Counted from the first letter of the stretch, positions 17,268 to 25,873 are shown. The stretch is 64,000 nt of DNA from Henriciella pelagia (GCF_002088945.1 NZ_NCSU01000007.1:434001-498000), one strand, 5' to 3'. Numbers and translations: made by a program. The notes: generated by a model not told the origin, from the sequence alone.

Positions 17268-18584
17268 ATGGGTGATCGTGTAGTCAGGGAGCCTTCGCCC
17301 CTGCGGAGCGGCATTGTACATACGACACTCAGCTTCGCTGCATTCTCCAGCGTTGCCGCCATTGCCGCAGCTGCCATCCACTTCACCGGCGAGCCGAGCG
17401 CCGCAAGCCCGGCCCTCCAGATCGCACTGTTCGAACCGACGGATGTCGAGCGACCACAGCTCAAGACCCGCTTCGCATCCAACGACGCCGCCGTCAGTGC
17501 GACCGGCACTCCGACGTCCGCCGGGAGCGACCTCAGCAAGATCTATGAGAGCGCCGACGATGAACCGAGCCTCGGCGTCGACTATAATGACGGCGCTGTG
17601 CTTGTCCGCGCTTCGATGAGCGACAGTGTCCGCATCAATGGCGTTTCCGTGTCCTCTGGCCAGTCCTGGCAGGAGACGCGCGAAGTCGCCGCCCTGCCCC
17701 GCGCACCGATCAATGACGTTACCGAGCGCACCTCGCTCGGCTACCTGCCGAAAATTGCAGAGGACGGCCGCACGCCAGCCGGCGCCTATGCCCGTCCCTT
17801 TGCCAATCCTGAGAACCGCCCGACCGTATCCATCGTGCTCGGCGGCCTCGGCATTAATTACACGCACACCAAGTCCGCAATCGAAGAACTGCCGCCGGAA
17901 GTGACCCTGTCCTTCGCGCCGAGCGCCCGCAACCTTCAGGGCTGGATCAACCAGGCCCGCGCCGCTGGCCATGAAGTCCTGCTCGAAGTGCCGATGGAGC
18001 CCTATGAGTATGGCCGCGAGCGCCCGAACGCGCAGGCCCTCGCCGTCGGCCTTGACGAAGATGGCCTGACCGGCCGCCTCGACTATCTCATGTCACGCGC
18101 AACCGGCTATTTCGGTATCACCAATTATCAGGGCAGCAAGTTCGCGACCGATGAAGTCGCCACGGCGCAGATCGCCGCCGCCCTGGCAAATCGCGGTGTT
18201 GCCTTTGTTGAAGATGGCAGCCTCAACCGGTCGACGTTCGACGATGCGGCAAAATCCACCGGCCTTCGCTATCGTCAGGCCAATATGCCCATCGATGCGC
18301 GCCCCGATGGCAGCGAAATTGAAAACAAGCTCCTCGAACTGGAAGTCCTCGCCCTGGAGAACGGCTCCTCGCTCGGATCGGGCTTTGCCTATCCCATCAC
18401 CATCGACATCCTGAAAGCCTGGACCGACCAGCTCGGCGAGAAAGGCATCGTGCTTGCCCCCGCCTCTGCGGTGACACGCGCCAGCGCAAAGCCTGCATCA
18501 CCCGAGGTTGCAGGCGACGCCGCCACGCTAGATACAGCTGCGACTGGGCAAGACGCCAAGAAAGCCTTAAGTACAGCTGGGTGA
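17268..18584 (+). CDS. Divergent polysaccharide deacetylase family protein (YibQ-like)
   Basis: A 438-residue protein with an N-terminal membrane helix (LSFAAFSSVAAIAAAAIHF) and a low-complexity linker. The C-terminal divergent polysaccharide deacetylase domain runs from about 190 to 410 (PTVSIVLGGLGINYTHTKSAIEELPPEVTLSFAPSA, EVLLEVPMEPY, FVEDGSLNRSTFDDAAKSTGL). The domain pairs with ctpA/envC in alphaproteobacteria and is probably involved in peptidoglycan or glycan trimming. The start is ATG 17268 with AGGAAGAGG upstream; an earlier in-frame TTG is rejected. Its TGA overlaps the rppH GTG. Confidence 0.88.
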   Translation: MGDRVVREPSPLRSGIVHTTLSFAAFSSVAAIAAAAIHFTGEPSAASPALQIALFEPTDVERPQLKTRFASNDAAVSATGTPTSAGSDLSKIYESADDEPSLGVDYNDGAVLVRASMSDSVRINGVSVSSGQSWQETREVAALPRAPINDVTERTSLGYLPKIAEDGRTPAGAYARPFANPENRPTVSIVLGGLGINYTHTKSAIEELPPEVTLSFAPSARNLQGWINQARAAGHEVLLEVPMEPYEYGRERPNAQALAVGLDEDGLTGRLDYLMSRATGYFGITNYQGSKFATDEVATAQIAAALANRGVAFVEDGSLNRSTFDDAAKSTGLRYRQANMPIDARPDGSEIENKLLELEVLALENGSSLGSGFAYPITIDILKAWTDQLGEKGIVLAPASAVTRASAKPASPEVAGDAATLDTAATGQDAKKALSTAG

Positions 18585-19072
18585 ACACCAAGACGCTGGA
18601 CCCAAAACTCTATCGCCCCAATGTCGGCCTCGCCCTTTTCTCGGACGCAGGATACGTCTTCGTTGGCCGACGGATAAATGGGCGCGGCGCGTTCCAATGG
18701 CAGCTGCCCCAGGGCGGTATCGATGAAGGTGAAGCTGCCGCCGATGCAGCCCTGCGCGAGCTTGAGGAAGAGATCGGTGTCTCCGGAAAGCTGGTCGAGA
18801 TCCTCGAAGAAACGACCGACTGGCTGAACTATGAATTTCCCGCAGAGGTAAAACGCCGCCTGCCCGGCCCCTATATTGGCCAGCGCCAGAAATGGTTCGC
18901 GCTGCGTTTCAAGGGGTCCGACAGCGACATCCGTCTCGACAAGCACACCCCTGAATTCGACGCCTGGCGCTGGGCGCGACTTTCGGAAATTCCCGGCCTG
19001 ATCGTGCCCTTCAAGCGGCCCGTCTATTCAGAAGTCGCAAAACGCTTCGCACACTGGGCGACTGAGGACTAA
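18581..19072 (+). CDS. rppH: RNA pyrophosphohydrolase (Nudix)
   Basis: A 163-residue Nudix hydrolase that removes pyrophosphate from mRNA 5' ends to start decay, or cleaves dinucleoside polyphosphates. It shows YRPNVGLALFSDAGYVFVGRR, WQLPQGGIDEGE and the Nudix box continuing through RELEEEIGV, then WLNYEFP and GQRQKWFALRF as in RppH. It begins with GTG inside the upstream stop (GTGA, 18581-18584). Its TAA shares bases with the hpt stop on the other strand (CTAA, 19069-19072). Confidence 0.94.
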   Translation: MNTKTLDPKLYRPNVGLALFSDAGYVFVGRRINGRGAFQWQLPQGGIDEGEAAADAALRELEEEIGVSGKLVEILEETTDWLNYEFPAEVKRRLPGPYIGQRQKWFALRFKGSDSDIRLDKHTPEFDAWRWARLSEIPGLIVPFKRPVYSEVAKRFAHWATED

Positions 19073-19602
19073 TCCAGCGCGCCGATATAAGGCAGGCCGC
19101 GATATTTGCCCGCATCGTCCATGCCATAGCCGACGAGAAACCGCCCCGGCGCATCGAAAGCGTGGTAATCGACATCGCCCTCACCCTTCGGCGCCCACGG
19201 CTTGCGCGCCAGCGCGACCGTGATCACCTCGCGCGCGCCCTTCGTCATCAGGTGCGAGCGGGCAAAGGCCAGCGTGCGGCCCGTGTCGAACACATCGTCA
19301 ATGATCAGCACGCCGCGGCCCCGCACGGACCGCACAATATCAGCGCGAACTAGCACACGGCCAGAGCTTTCGCGCTCATCGCGATAGCTCTCCAGCCACA
19401 GCGCATCGAGCACTGGGTGAATGCCGCGCCGGGCCAGCGCCTTCATCAGGTCACTGGTAAAGGGCGTCGCCCCGACGAGGATATTGATCGCCGACCAGTC
19501 TCCGGCAAGACGCGGCGCCAGCACATCGGCCAGCGCGTCAATCTTGGCCATCAGGTCTTCTTCGCTGAGGACGACGTCAATCTTTGGAAGGTCCCCGCTC
19601 AC
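19069..19602 (-). CDS. hpt: Hypoxanthine phosphoribosyltransferase
   Basis: A 177-residue type I phosphoribosyltransferase converting hypoxanthine/guanine plus PRPP to IMP/GMP. The PRPP-binding loop VLIIDDVFDTGRTL, the PPi loop region (NILVGATPFTSDLM) and the C-terminal DYHAFDAPGRFLVGYGMDD (purine-binding Asp) are present. Its ATG overlaps the stop of the zinc-ribbon gene upstream (ATGA, 19599-19602), and its TAG overlaps the rppH stop tail to tail. Confidence 0.92.
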   Translation of the reverse strand: MSGDLPKIDVVLSEEDLMAKIDALADVLAPRLAGDWSAINILVGATPFTSDLMKALARRGIHPVLDALWLESYRDERESSGRVLVRADIVRSVRGRGVLIIDDVFDTGRTLAFARSHLMTKGAREVITVALARKPWAPKGEGDVDYHAFDAPGRFLVGYGMDDAGKYRGLPYIGALD

Positions 19603-20300
19603 TCGTCATCCCCGCCTTCGGCAAGGCGGACATCGGCCACCGCCTGCGTTTCGGTCGCCGGGTCCGGAGCTTCTGCGAACTGCAATTCCAGTTCAAACGC
19701 TTCAAAAGGCGGGTTTTCCACGCGCGTGGTGAAGGAGCCGAGCGCACCAGGCGGGATGCGCGACGGCGTCACCGGCGCATAGGATTCGCCGATCATTGCC
19801 CCGCTCTCATCGAGCAGGATGACCCGCACATTCGGCGCATCGCGTTCGCGCCGCGAGGCATTTTTCACATCCCCGGTAATTTCCAGTATCGGCGTCGTGC
19901 CATCAAAATAGCGCTCAGCCTGGGTCTCCTCGAATTCGAGGCCGAACCGGTTCACTTCAAGTCCGATCGCCTTGAAGGTCGATGCCGACTGTGGCCAGGC
20001 ATCGACCACACGGTCGCGGAAGACCACGCTGCCTGCAATGGCTGCACCGAACACGCAGCCGACAACCAGCCACGACATCATGGCAACAGACCGGCTGGCG
20101 CGGGCCCGGCGTGCGCGGACTTTTTCGCGATAGGCCTCATGCGCGCCGGCAATCGGGCCTTTCTCGTTCTTAACCTCGCCTTCAGGACCAACAAACCATG
20201 AATGATCGCAGGCCGCGCACTTCACAGTGCGGCCGGATTCACCAATCGTTGTGTCGTCGGCGAAATACTGGGTATCGCAATCAGGACAGGTGAGGATCAT
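19599..20300 (-). CDS. MJ0042-type zinc-ribbon membrane protein with DUF3426
   Basis: A 233-residue protein. Residues 1-37 form a zinc ribbon with two CxxC pairs (LTCPDCDTQY, KCAACDHSWF). A basic cytoplasmic linker follows, then one TM helix (MMSWLVVGCVFGAAIAGSVVF, about 73-95). The periplasmic beta-rich DUF3426 domain has TPILEITGDVKNASRRERDAPNVRVILLD. The family is widespread in alphaproteobacteria, often near hpt or ftsE, and its function is not established. It is divergent from ftsE, with a 66-base shared promoter region. Confidence 0.85.
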   Translation of the reverse strand: MILTCPDCDTQYFADDTTIGESGRTVKCAACDHSWFVGPEGEVKNEKGPIAGAHEAYREKVRARRARASRSVAMMSWLVVGCVFGAAIAGSVVFRDRVVDAWPQSASTFKAIGLEVNRFGLEFEETQAERYFDGTTPILEITGDVKNASRRERDAPNVRVILLDESGAMIGESYAPVTPSRIPPGALGSFTTRVENPPFEAFELELQFAEAPDPATETQAVADVRLAEGGDDE

Positions 20301-20366
20301 GGCTTGGACATTCGGGCAATTCGCTGGAATAGTCGATTAGACGCTTACAGGATTGAAAGGTCGTTA

Positions 20367-21080
20367 ATGAACCGTTTCAGGCCAGACTTCTCTGACGACC
20401 CTGCCGTCGAACTGAATGGCGTGAGCCTCCGTTATGACACAGCTGACGACGTCCTGTCAGATATCAATATCAGACTGAAGCCGGGAAGTTTCACTTTTCT
20501 CACCGGCGCATCGGGCGCCGGCAAGTCCTCGCTGCTGAAACTGCTCTACCTTGCCCTCGCCCCGACCGCCGGCGACATTCGCCTGTTCGGACAGCGCACA
20601 GGCATGCTGAAGCGCAAGCAGCTTTCTGCCATCCGCCGGCGTATCGGCGTGGTTTTCCAGGATTTCCGCCTGCTGGAACACTTGACGGCCTTCGAGAATG
20701 TCGCCCTGCCCCTGCGTGTCGCCGGTCAGAAGGAGGCCGCCTATCGCACCGAAGTGGTGGACCTGCTGCGCTGGGTCGGCCTTGGCGAACGCCTGAATGC
20801 GCGCCCGCCGCAGCTTTCAGGCGGCGAACAGCAACGCGTTGCCATCGCCCGCGCCCTCATCAACAAGCCGGACCTGCTCATCGCCGACGAGCCGACGGGC
20901 AATGTCGACCCGGACATGGCGCGGCGGATTTTCCGCCTTTTCCAGGAGCTGAACCGACGCCTCGACACCACTATCATCATCGCGACACACGACATGCATA
21001 TCATCCGTGAGTTCGAATCACCGGTGCTGCGTCTCCAGCATGGCATCCTGGTCGAAGACGTGGAATTTCAGGGCGCCTGA
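20367..21080 (+). CDS. ftsE: Cell division ATP-binding protein FtsE
   Basis: A 237-residue ABC ATPase that with FtsX controls periplasmic peptidoglycan hydrolysis at the septum, through EnvC-like partners such as the gene at 14606. Walker A GASGAGKSS, the Q-loop VVFQDFRLL, signature LSGGEQQR, Walker B LLIADEPTGNVD and the H-loop THD are all intact. The start at 20367 has AAAGG 7 bases upstream, and the longer frame upstream is not conserved. Its TGA overlaps the ftsX ATG by one base. Confidence 0.95.
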   Translation: MNRFRPDFSDDPAVELNGVSLRYDTADDVLSDINIRLKPGSFTFLTGASGAGKSSLLKLLYLALAPTAGDIRLFGQRTGMLKRKQLSAIRRRIGVVFQDFRLLEHLTAFENVALPLRVAGQKEAAYRTEVVDLLRWVGLGERLNARPPQLSGGEQQRVAIARALINKPDLLIADEPTGNVDPDMARRIFRLFQELNRRLDTTIIIATHDMHIIREFESPVLRLQHGILVEDVEFQGA

Positions 21081-21949
21081 TGAGTAAACCAACGCCACTC
21101 CTGCCGGAAAGCGATGCCCGGGAAGCGGCCCTGTTCTTTGTGGTCGCCGCGCTCTGCTTTCTGGCTGTTCTCGCGGCCCTGACGGCGCGCGGCACCTATA
21201 CCGCCGCAAAGGCCTGGTCGGCGCAGGTCGAAGGGCAGATGACCGTCCGCCTGATGGATACAGATCGCAGGGGCGCTGACGAAGCCGCCGCCATCGTTCG
21301 CGGCCTGTATGGCGTCGAATCGGCCAGCGTGCTCTCCCAGGCAGAGATGGAAGCCCTGCTTGCACCGAGCTTCGGGCCGGGCGGCATCCCCGAAGGCGTC
21401 CCCCTTCCGCTGCTGATCGCCGTGGAGACCATGGCGAGTGCGCCGGCCGATGCAGAAACGGTTTCTTCCGCGCTCAAGGCGGCCGGCTTCAACGCCGTCG
21501 CCGAAGCGCACGCCACCTATGCCGCAGAGGCTCGCCGTGCGCTCGGCACATTGAGGGTCGCGGCGATTGGCGTGGTCGTGCTGCTCACCGCAACCGCCAT
21601 CGCCGTCATCGCCTTTGCCACCCACGCCGCCCTGCTCGCCCGCAAGGACATTGTGGACGTCCTGCACCTTGCCGGCGCCGAGGACAGTTTTATCGCCCAT
21701 CTGTTCGAGCGGCGCTTCTGGATCCTCGGCCTCAAGGCCGGGGCCGCCGGCTCGGTCTCGGCCCTCGCCGTGACCGCCATGATCGTTTTCTCGGCCCGCA
21801 GTGCCGGGTCGCAGAGCCAGCTCCTGCCGCAGCTGTCGCTCGATTTCTGGGACCTTCTCATTCTCGCCATTACACCGGTGGCCGCAGGCCTTGCCGCCCG
21901 CTGGGCTGCACGCGGCACCGTGACCCATTCCCTGCGGGCAACGCTATGA
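21080..21949 (+). CDS. ftsX: Cell division permease FtsX
   Basis: A 289-residue membrane subunit of FtsEX. A first TM helix (ALFFVVAALCFLAVLAALTA) and a periplasmic loop (about 50-155) are followed by three more helices (IGVVVLLTATAIAVIAFATHAALL, SVSALAVTAMIVF, LLILAITPVAAGLAARWAA), the FtsX layout. Between helices 2 and 3 lies VDVLHLAGAEDSFIAHLFERRF, the conserved cytoplasmic coupling segment. It is coupled to ftsE (TGATG) and overlaps plsC by ATGA (21946-21949). Confidence 0.93.
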   Translation: MSKPTPLLPESDAREAALFFVVAALCFLAVLAALTARGTYTAAKAWSAQVEGQMTVRLMDTDRRGADEAAAIVRGLYGVESASVLSQAEMEALLAPSFGPGGIPEGVPLPLLIAVETMASAPADAETVSSALKAAGFNAVAEAHATYAAEARRALGTLRVAAIGVVVLLTATAIAVIAFATHAALLARKDIVDVLHLAGAEDSFIAHLFERRFWILGLKAGAAGSVSALAVTAMIVFSARSAGSQSQLLPQLSLDFWDLLILAITPVAAGLAARWAARGTVTHSLRATL

Positions 21950-22692
21950 ACACGCTTCGCTCCATCCTCTTTGCCGCCTGGTTGTATGGCGCGATGGCCG
22001 CCGTCGCCATTACGGCCCTTCCGACGCTGCTCATGCCGCGACGTTTCGCCATGGGTGCCATTCGCATCTATGCACAGGCGGTGCGGTTCGGCCTTCGCCT
22101 GTTCTGCGGCGTGCGGGTCGAACTGCGCGGACAGGAAAACATCCCGGACGGCCCTTTCCTCGTCGCCGGCAAGCACCAGGCGATGCTGGATGTCTTCATC
22201 CCGTTCCTGATGGTCAGGGACCCGGCCATCATCATGAAGCGGGAACTGCTCTGGTATCCGGCGCTCGGCTGGTACGCCCTCAAGGCAAGGATGATCCCGA
22301 TCGACCGGGCCGGCACAGCAAGGACGCTGAAGAAAATGCTGGGCGATGCCAAGGACCGCGTCGCCAGGGGTCGCCAGGTCGTGATCTATCCGGAAGGCAC
22401 GCGTCAGCCTGCCGGCGCACCGCCTGATTACAAGCCTGCCGGCCTTACCGCGCTCTACAATGCGCTGGACGTGCCTGTCCTGCCCCTCGCCACCAATTCC
22501 GGCCTCTGCTGGAAACCGCGCGGCATCACGCGCCGACCGGGGCTCGTGGTGTATGAGGCCCTGCCTCCCTTGCCGGCCGGGCTGCACCGCAAGGAGATGA
22601 TGCCAAGGCTCCAGTCAGAACTTGAAGCCGCCTCGGACCGCCTTCTGGAAGAAGGCCTCGCCGCACAGCGCCGCACCCGGGACGATCTGTAA
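21946..22692 (+). CDS. plsC: 1-acyl-sn-glycerol-3-phosphate acyltransferase
   Basis: A 248-residue lysophosphatidic acid acyltransferase making phosphatidic acid at the inner membrane. Motif I KHQAMLD (HxxxxD, about 81-86), ARMIPIDRA (motif II), YPEGTRQPAGAP (motif III) and VPVLPLATNSG (motif IV) are in order. An N-terminal membrane helix is present. It is translationally coupled to ftsX, linking phospholipid synthesis to division genes. Confidence 0.93.
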   Translation: MNTLRSILFAAWLYGAMAAVAITALPTLLMPRRFAMGAIRIYAQAVRFGLRLFCGVRVELRGQENIPDGPFLVAGKHQAMLDVFIPFLMVRDPAIIMKRELLWYPALGWYALKARMIPIDRAGTARTLKKMLGDAKDRVARGRQVVIYPEGTRQPAGAPPDYKPAGLTALYNALDVPVLPLATNSGLCWKPRGITRRPGLVVYEALPPLPAGLHRKEMMPRLQSELEAASDRLLEEGLAAQRRTRDDL

Positions 22693-22843
22693 CCGCCACC
22701 GAGGGCGCTGGCTCCAGATGTTTGCGCTTTCCGCCCGCCAGTGGTTCGACTTCGCTCACCATGTCGGGCTATTTCTGGCGTCGCATCAGGCCGACATGGT
22801 GAGCGAAGTCGAACCATGAGGCCATTCGTCGGACCCGCCAGGC
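22693..22843. repeat. Face-to-face composite repeats, 26-bp inverted repeat, between plsC and the HD gene
   Basis: From 22693 the plus strand carries the same block order seen after other genes (GAGGGCGCTGG, CAGATGTTTGCGCTTTC, CGCCCGCCAGTGG). It ends in TGGTTCGACTTCGCTCACC... at 22742-22767. The mirrored arm at 22791-22816 is a perfect 26-bp inverted match and belongs to the convergent HD gene. The two convergent genes thus again share a strong stem-loop. No gene is present. Confidence 0.7.
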
Positions 22844-23446
22844 CTAAGCCTCGGCAGCCTGCTTTTTCAGATACATCGAATTCTTCGGCCTGGAGAACAC
22901 GCGCTCGACCATCGGCTCGAAGAATTCCAGCGGCTCGCTCTCATAATCGGGGTCGAACGCGGCCTGGTCGTATTTGTGACAGAACTCGGCGCAGCGCTGA
23001 TAGTGCGGGCTGTCCTTGAACTGGTCGCGCATATTCTTGTCGAGGCCGAGATGTTCGAAAAAGTAATAGCCCTGGAACGCGCCATGATTGGCCACCATCC
23101 AGAGATTTGCCTCTGACACGAAGGGCTTCAGGATCGCGGCAGCCACATCGGGGTGGTTCATGCTGCCCAGCGTATCGCCAATATCGTGCAGCAGCGCGCA
23201 GACGACATATTCCTCGTCGCGGCCATCGCGGTGGGCGCGCGTGGCTGTCTGGAGGGAATGCTGCAACCGGTCGATCGGAAAGCCGCCAAAGTCACCGTCG
23301 AGCAGGCGCAGGTGATCGAGTACGCGCTTGGCGAGACCCTTGTTGAACACCTTGGAATGCTCAGCGATGATTTCCCAGTCTTCCTTGGTGCCTTCCAGCA
23401 TCTCGCGGAACTGGGCGCGTTTTCCACCTGCGTGACCGTCTGCCAT
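22844..23446 (-). CDS. HD-domain protein, PhnZ-like subgroup
   Basis: A 200-residue HD-superfamily protein. DRLQHSLQTATRAHRDGRDEEYVVCALLHDIGDTLG carries the first His, the HD pair and the conserved Gln/His spacing. NHPDVAAAILKPFV, MVANHGAFQGYYFFEHLG and CHKYDQAAFD supply further potential metal ligands. The HSLQ...ALLHDIG pattern is shared with the PhnZ/TmpB diiron oxygenases of phosphonate breakdown, so oxygenase chemistry is possible, though phosphohydrolase activity cannot be excluded. No phosphonate genes are nearby. GGGAGGA lies 6 bases from ATG 23446. It is divergent from alkA. Confidence 0.75.
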   Translation of the reverse strand: MADGHAGGKRAQFREMLEGTKEDWEIIAEHSKVFNKGLAKRVLDHLRLLDGDFGGFPIDRLQHSLQTATRAHRDGRDEEYVVCALLHDIGDTLGSMNHPDVAAAILKPFVSEANLWMVANHGAFQGYYFFEHLGLDKNMRDQFKDSPHYQRCAEFCHKYDQAAFDPDYESEPLEFFEPMVERVFSRPKNSMYLKKQAAEA

Positions 23447-23592
23447 GTCATTCCTCCCTTATTATCTCTGCACAGGATAACTTCGCGGCAGATTTCTTCA
23501 ATGTCGACGTTGCGGCAAGTCGCGAGAGGCGGGTGGCGGCCGCCCCGCGCTGGCGCTAGTCTCACGCGGCGACACCAGACCGGACAGCAACC

Positions 23593-24237
23593 ATGACCCG
23601 CCCGACCCCAGAAGCCCTTCTTGAGGCCTGTGAACACCTCGCCGGCTGCGATCCAGTCTTCGCCCGCGCGCATCGCAGCGTCGGTGTGCCCGACTGGCGT
23701 TATGGCGCGCCGGACTATGCCGTCATTGCCCGCATGATCGCATTCCAGCAGATCACGACGAAAGCCGCCGCGACCATCTGGGGCCGCGTCGAAGAGGCGC
23801 TCGGCGAGGTCTGCACCGCTGGCATTCTCGGCGCGAGCGAGGAGACGCTGCGCGGCTGCGGCCTGTCGCGGCCCAAGATCCGGCACCTGCGCTCGATTGC
23901 GGAGGCTGTGGAGACGGGCGCACTGGACCTTGCCCGCGTCCATGCCGCCGATATGGACGCTGCCCGCAAGGAGCTGATTGCCGTCAAGGGGATCGGCCCG
24001 TGGACCGCCGATCTCTTCCTTCTCTATTGCGGCCGGCTCGATGCCTGGCCATCGGGCGATGTCGGCCTGATGGAATCCTACCGCATGCTCAGCGAGGCCG
24101 AAGCCCGCCATGAGACCAGGGCTTTCGACCAGCTCGCCCAATCATGGCGGCCCTATCGCGGCGTCGCGGCGCATCTTCTCTGGAACTGGATCAATGCTGA
24201 GCGGGCAAAGGCCTATGCAGCCGATGGCGGCAGATGA
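23593..24237 (+). CDS. DNA-3-methyladenine glycosylase II (AlkA-like)
   Basis: A 214-residue HhH-GPD glycosylase excising alkylated bases. The helix-hairpin-helix LIAVKGIGPWTADLFLLYCG is followed by the segment RLDAWPSGDVGLMESYRML, which holds the catalytic Asp. It lacks AlkA's N-terminal TATA-like domain, as is usual for the short bacterial form. Its stop codon is followed immediately by a 14-bp hairpin. It is monocistronic and divergent from the HD gene. Confidence 0.9.
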   Translation: MTRPTPEALLEACEHLAGCDPVFARAHRSVGVPDWRYGAPDYAVIARMIAFQQITTKAAATIWGRVEEALGEVCTAGILGASEETLRGCGLSRPKIRHLRSIAEAVETGALDLARVHAADMDAARKELIAVKGIGPWTADLFLLYCGRLDAWPSGDVGLMESYRMLSEAEARHETRAFDQLAQSWRPYRGVAAHLLWNWINAERAKAYAADGGR

Positions 24238-24270
24238 GCCCCACCCCGACGGGAAGGTCGGGGTGGGGCT
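24237..24270 (+). terminator. Strong hairpin directly after the alkA stop
   Basis: AGCCCCACCCCGAC pairs perfectly with GTCGGGGTGGGGCT around a GGGAAG loop, overlapping the last base of the stop codon. The GCCCCACCCCGAC arm is the same block that opens the composite repeats after other genes. There is no U-tract (GTCAT follows), so it may be a REP-like processing/stability element rather than a classical terminator. Confidence 0.6.
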
Positions 24271-24448
24271 GTCATGCGCCATGATAGCAACATATCCAGC
24301 CACAATATGCGCCTGCCTCTAGCCAAGCGCCGAAACTGTCATAAACTCTTTGCAGGGAATCAGTAATGATGCCCGCGAAATCGATGGAGGTGCGTGTTCA
24401 CTAGCGAAGCACTCAGAAGATCGAGCAGGACAATCGGAGGGCAGCTTG

Positions 24449-25012
24449 ATGCCTGAAGTCCTGACGAAGCCCCCGCAAGGGCGACCAGCTCTCGTATTGA
24501 ACGCGGATTACCGCCCACTTTCCTATTACCCGCTATCGCTCTGGCCATGGCAGGATGTCGTCAAGGCCGTCTTTCTCGACCGGGTCGATATCATCGCCGA
24601 ATATGACCAGATCGTGCGCAGCCCGAGCTTCGAGATGCGCCTGCCTTCAGTGATCGCGCTGCGCGAATTCGTGCGCCAGGATCGCTCACCGGCCTTTACC
24701 CGCTTCAACGTCTTCCTGCGCGACGGCTTCCAGTGCGTCTATTGCGGCTCCGACGAGGAGTTGACATTCGACCATGTGATCCCGCGCTCCAAGGGCGGGC
24801 GGACAAGCTGGTCGAACATCGCGACCGCCTGCTCGCCGTGTAATCTCAAGAAGGGCGGCAAGATGCCTGCTGAGGCGGGCATGATCCCCAACCGCAAGCC
24901 ACTGCGGCCGTCCAATTACCAGCTGCAGGAAATCGGTCGGCGCTTCCCGCCAAACTTCCTGCACGAGACCTGGATGGATTACCTCTACTGGGATGTGGAA
25001 CTGGAGTCATGA
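24449..25012 (+). CDS. HNH endonuclease family protein
   Basis: A 187-residue protein with a conserved N-terminal part (LVLNADYRPLSYYPLSLWPWQDVVKAVFLDRV). An HNH nuclease module spans about 90-140: CVYCGSDEELTFDHVIPRSKGG, then WSNIATACSPCNLKKGGK. The two CxxC pairs hold a structural zinc, and DH plus N form the active site. It is a housekeeping-type family common in alphaproteobacteria, with no restriction or mobile genes alongside. The start at 24449 is chosen for GGAGG 8 bases upstream. Confidence 0.88.
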   Translation: MPEVLTKPPQGRPALVLNADYRPLSYYPLSLWPWQDVVKAVFLDRVDIIAEYDQIVRSPSFEMRLPSVIALREFVRQDRSPAFTRFNVFLRDGFQCVYCGSDEELTFDHVIPRSKGGRTSWSNIATACSPCNLKKGGKMPAEAGMIPNRKPLRPSNYQLQEIGRRFPPNFLHETWMDYLYWDVELES

Positions 25013-25016
25013 GAAA

Positions 25017-25044
25017 AGCCCCGCCAGCTTTCGCCAGCGGGGCT
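25017..25044 (-). terminator. Hairpin terminator for the acidic protein gene
   Basis: AGCCCCGC at 25017-25024 pairs with GCGGGGCT at 25037-25044 around a 12-base loop. Read on the minus strand it is followed by TTTTCTC, so it best fits termination of the minus-strand gene ending at 25076. It also lies right after the HNH stop and may act on both sides. Confidence 0.6.
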
Positions 25045-25075
25045 CTCAGTACTCTACTCTGTCGGGCGGGGAATA

Positions 25076-25873
25076 TTACCACTCGCCATCAGCGTCGGCT
25101 TCTGCCTCGACCTCAGTCTCAACCGTCATGCCGTCCGTTTTGATCGAGTTCAGCACATAGCTGTTGAGGCCGTCGGTATCGAGTGCCTCGACATCTGCCG
25201 GAACTTCGGCTTCAGGCGTCGCATTCAGATTGGCGAGCTTGGCGATGGCTTCATTACGGCTCTCGATATAGGGGCCGCCCGTACCGGCTTCTGCGTCAAG
25301 CTCGGTTTCGGTTTCAACCTCGCCATCAGCGTCCGGCGTCTGCACCGTCACTGAGGGGCTGTTCACAGCCGGGGTGTCGACACCGACATTGGCACCGGCA
25401 TTGAGGTCAGCATCGGCTGCAGCGTCACCTTCGCTTTCATAGTAGACGCCGCCTTCGCCATCGACGGAGGTGTCAACATTGACATCCACGTCGCTGTCTT
25501 CCGGCATCTGGTCTTCGACATAGTCGCCATACGACTCGCTATGGGTCTCAACCTCGATACCGGTCTCCAGATCGGCATCGGCTGAAGCATCCGCCTCATT
25601 CTCGTAGAATTCGCCACCAATACCGGTTTCAGCCTCAGTATCCGTCTCGACTTCGACGTCGGCCGTCTGGTCCTTGGCTTCCTCAGTCATCTTGTCGGTC
25701 TGGGTGCGAACCGTCGTGGTGATGTCAGAACCGGTCTCAAGCGCGGTTTCCGGCACGCTCGTGGTGACGTCCGTATTCGTGGTCACGCCAACGTCGCCAT
25801 CGACAATCTGCGCAATGGCCGGGGTGGTCATCAGCGCAATTGCAGCGGTAGCGGTCAGAAGTGTGCGTTTCAT
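25076..25873 (-). CDS. Secreted acidic repeat protein
   Basis: A 265-residue exported protein with signal peptide KRTLLTATAAIALMTTPAIA (cleavage after AIA). The mature part is dominated by Asp, Glu, Ala, Thr and Val, with almost no basic residues in long stretches. Three imperfect units can be aligned: TDTEAETGIGGEFYENEADA, VDTSVDGEGGVYYESEGDAA and ELDAEAGTGGPYIESRNEAI, each followed by a segment rich in Asp/Ala/Leu. The tail is again acidic (EVEAEADADGEW). The function is unknown; calcium or cation binding, or an envelope spacer, are possibilities. AAAAGGAGA precedes ATG 25873. Confidence 0.72.
   Translation of the reverse strand: MKRTLLTATAAIALMTTPAIAQIVDGDVGVTTNTDVTTSVPETALETGSDITTTVRTQTDKMTEEAKDQTADVEVETDTEAETGIGGEFYENEADASADADLETGIEVETHSESYGDYVEDQMPEDSDVDVNVDTSVDGEGGVYYESEGDAAADADLNAGANVGVDTPAVNSPSVTVQTPDADGEVETETELDAEAGTGGPYIESRNEAIAKLANLNATPEAEVPADVEALDTDGLNSYVLNSIKTDGMTVETEVEAEADADGEW

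Noticed and set aside
20202-20366. Longer ftsE start upstream of 20367
   Set aside because: The extension covers the promoter region of the divergent zinc-ribbon gene and is not like FtsE N-termini; ATG 20367 has a good Shine-Dalgarno.
24449-25012. HNH gene as restriction or homing endonuclease
   Set aside because: It belongs to a housekeeping-type family, with no methyltransferase, intron or mobile-element context.
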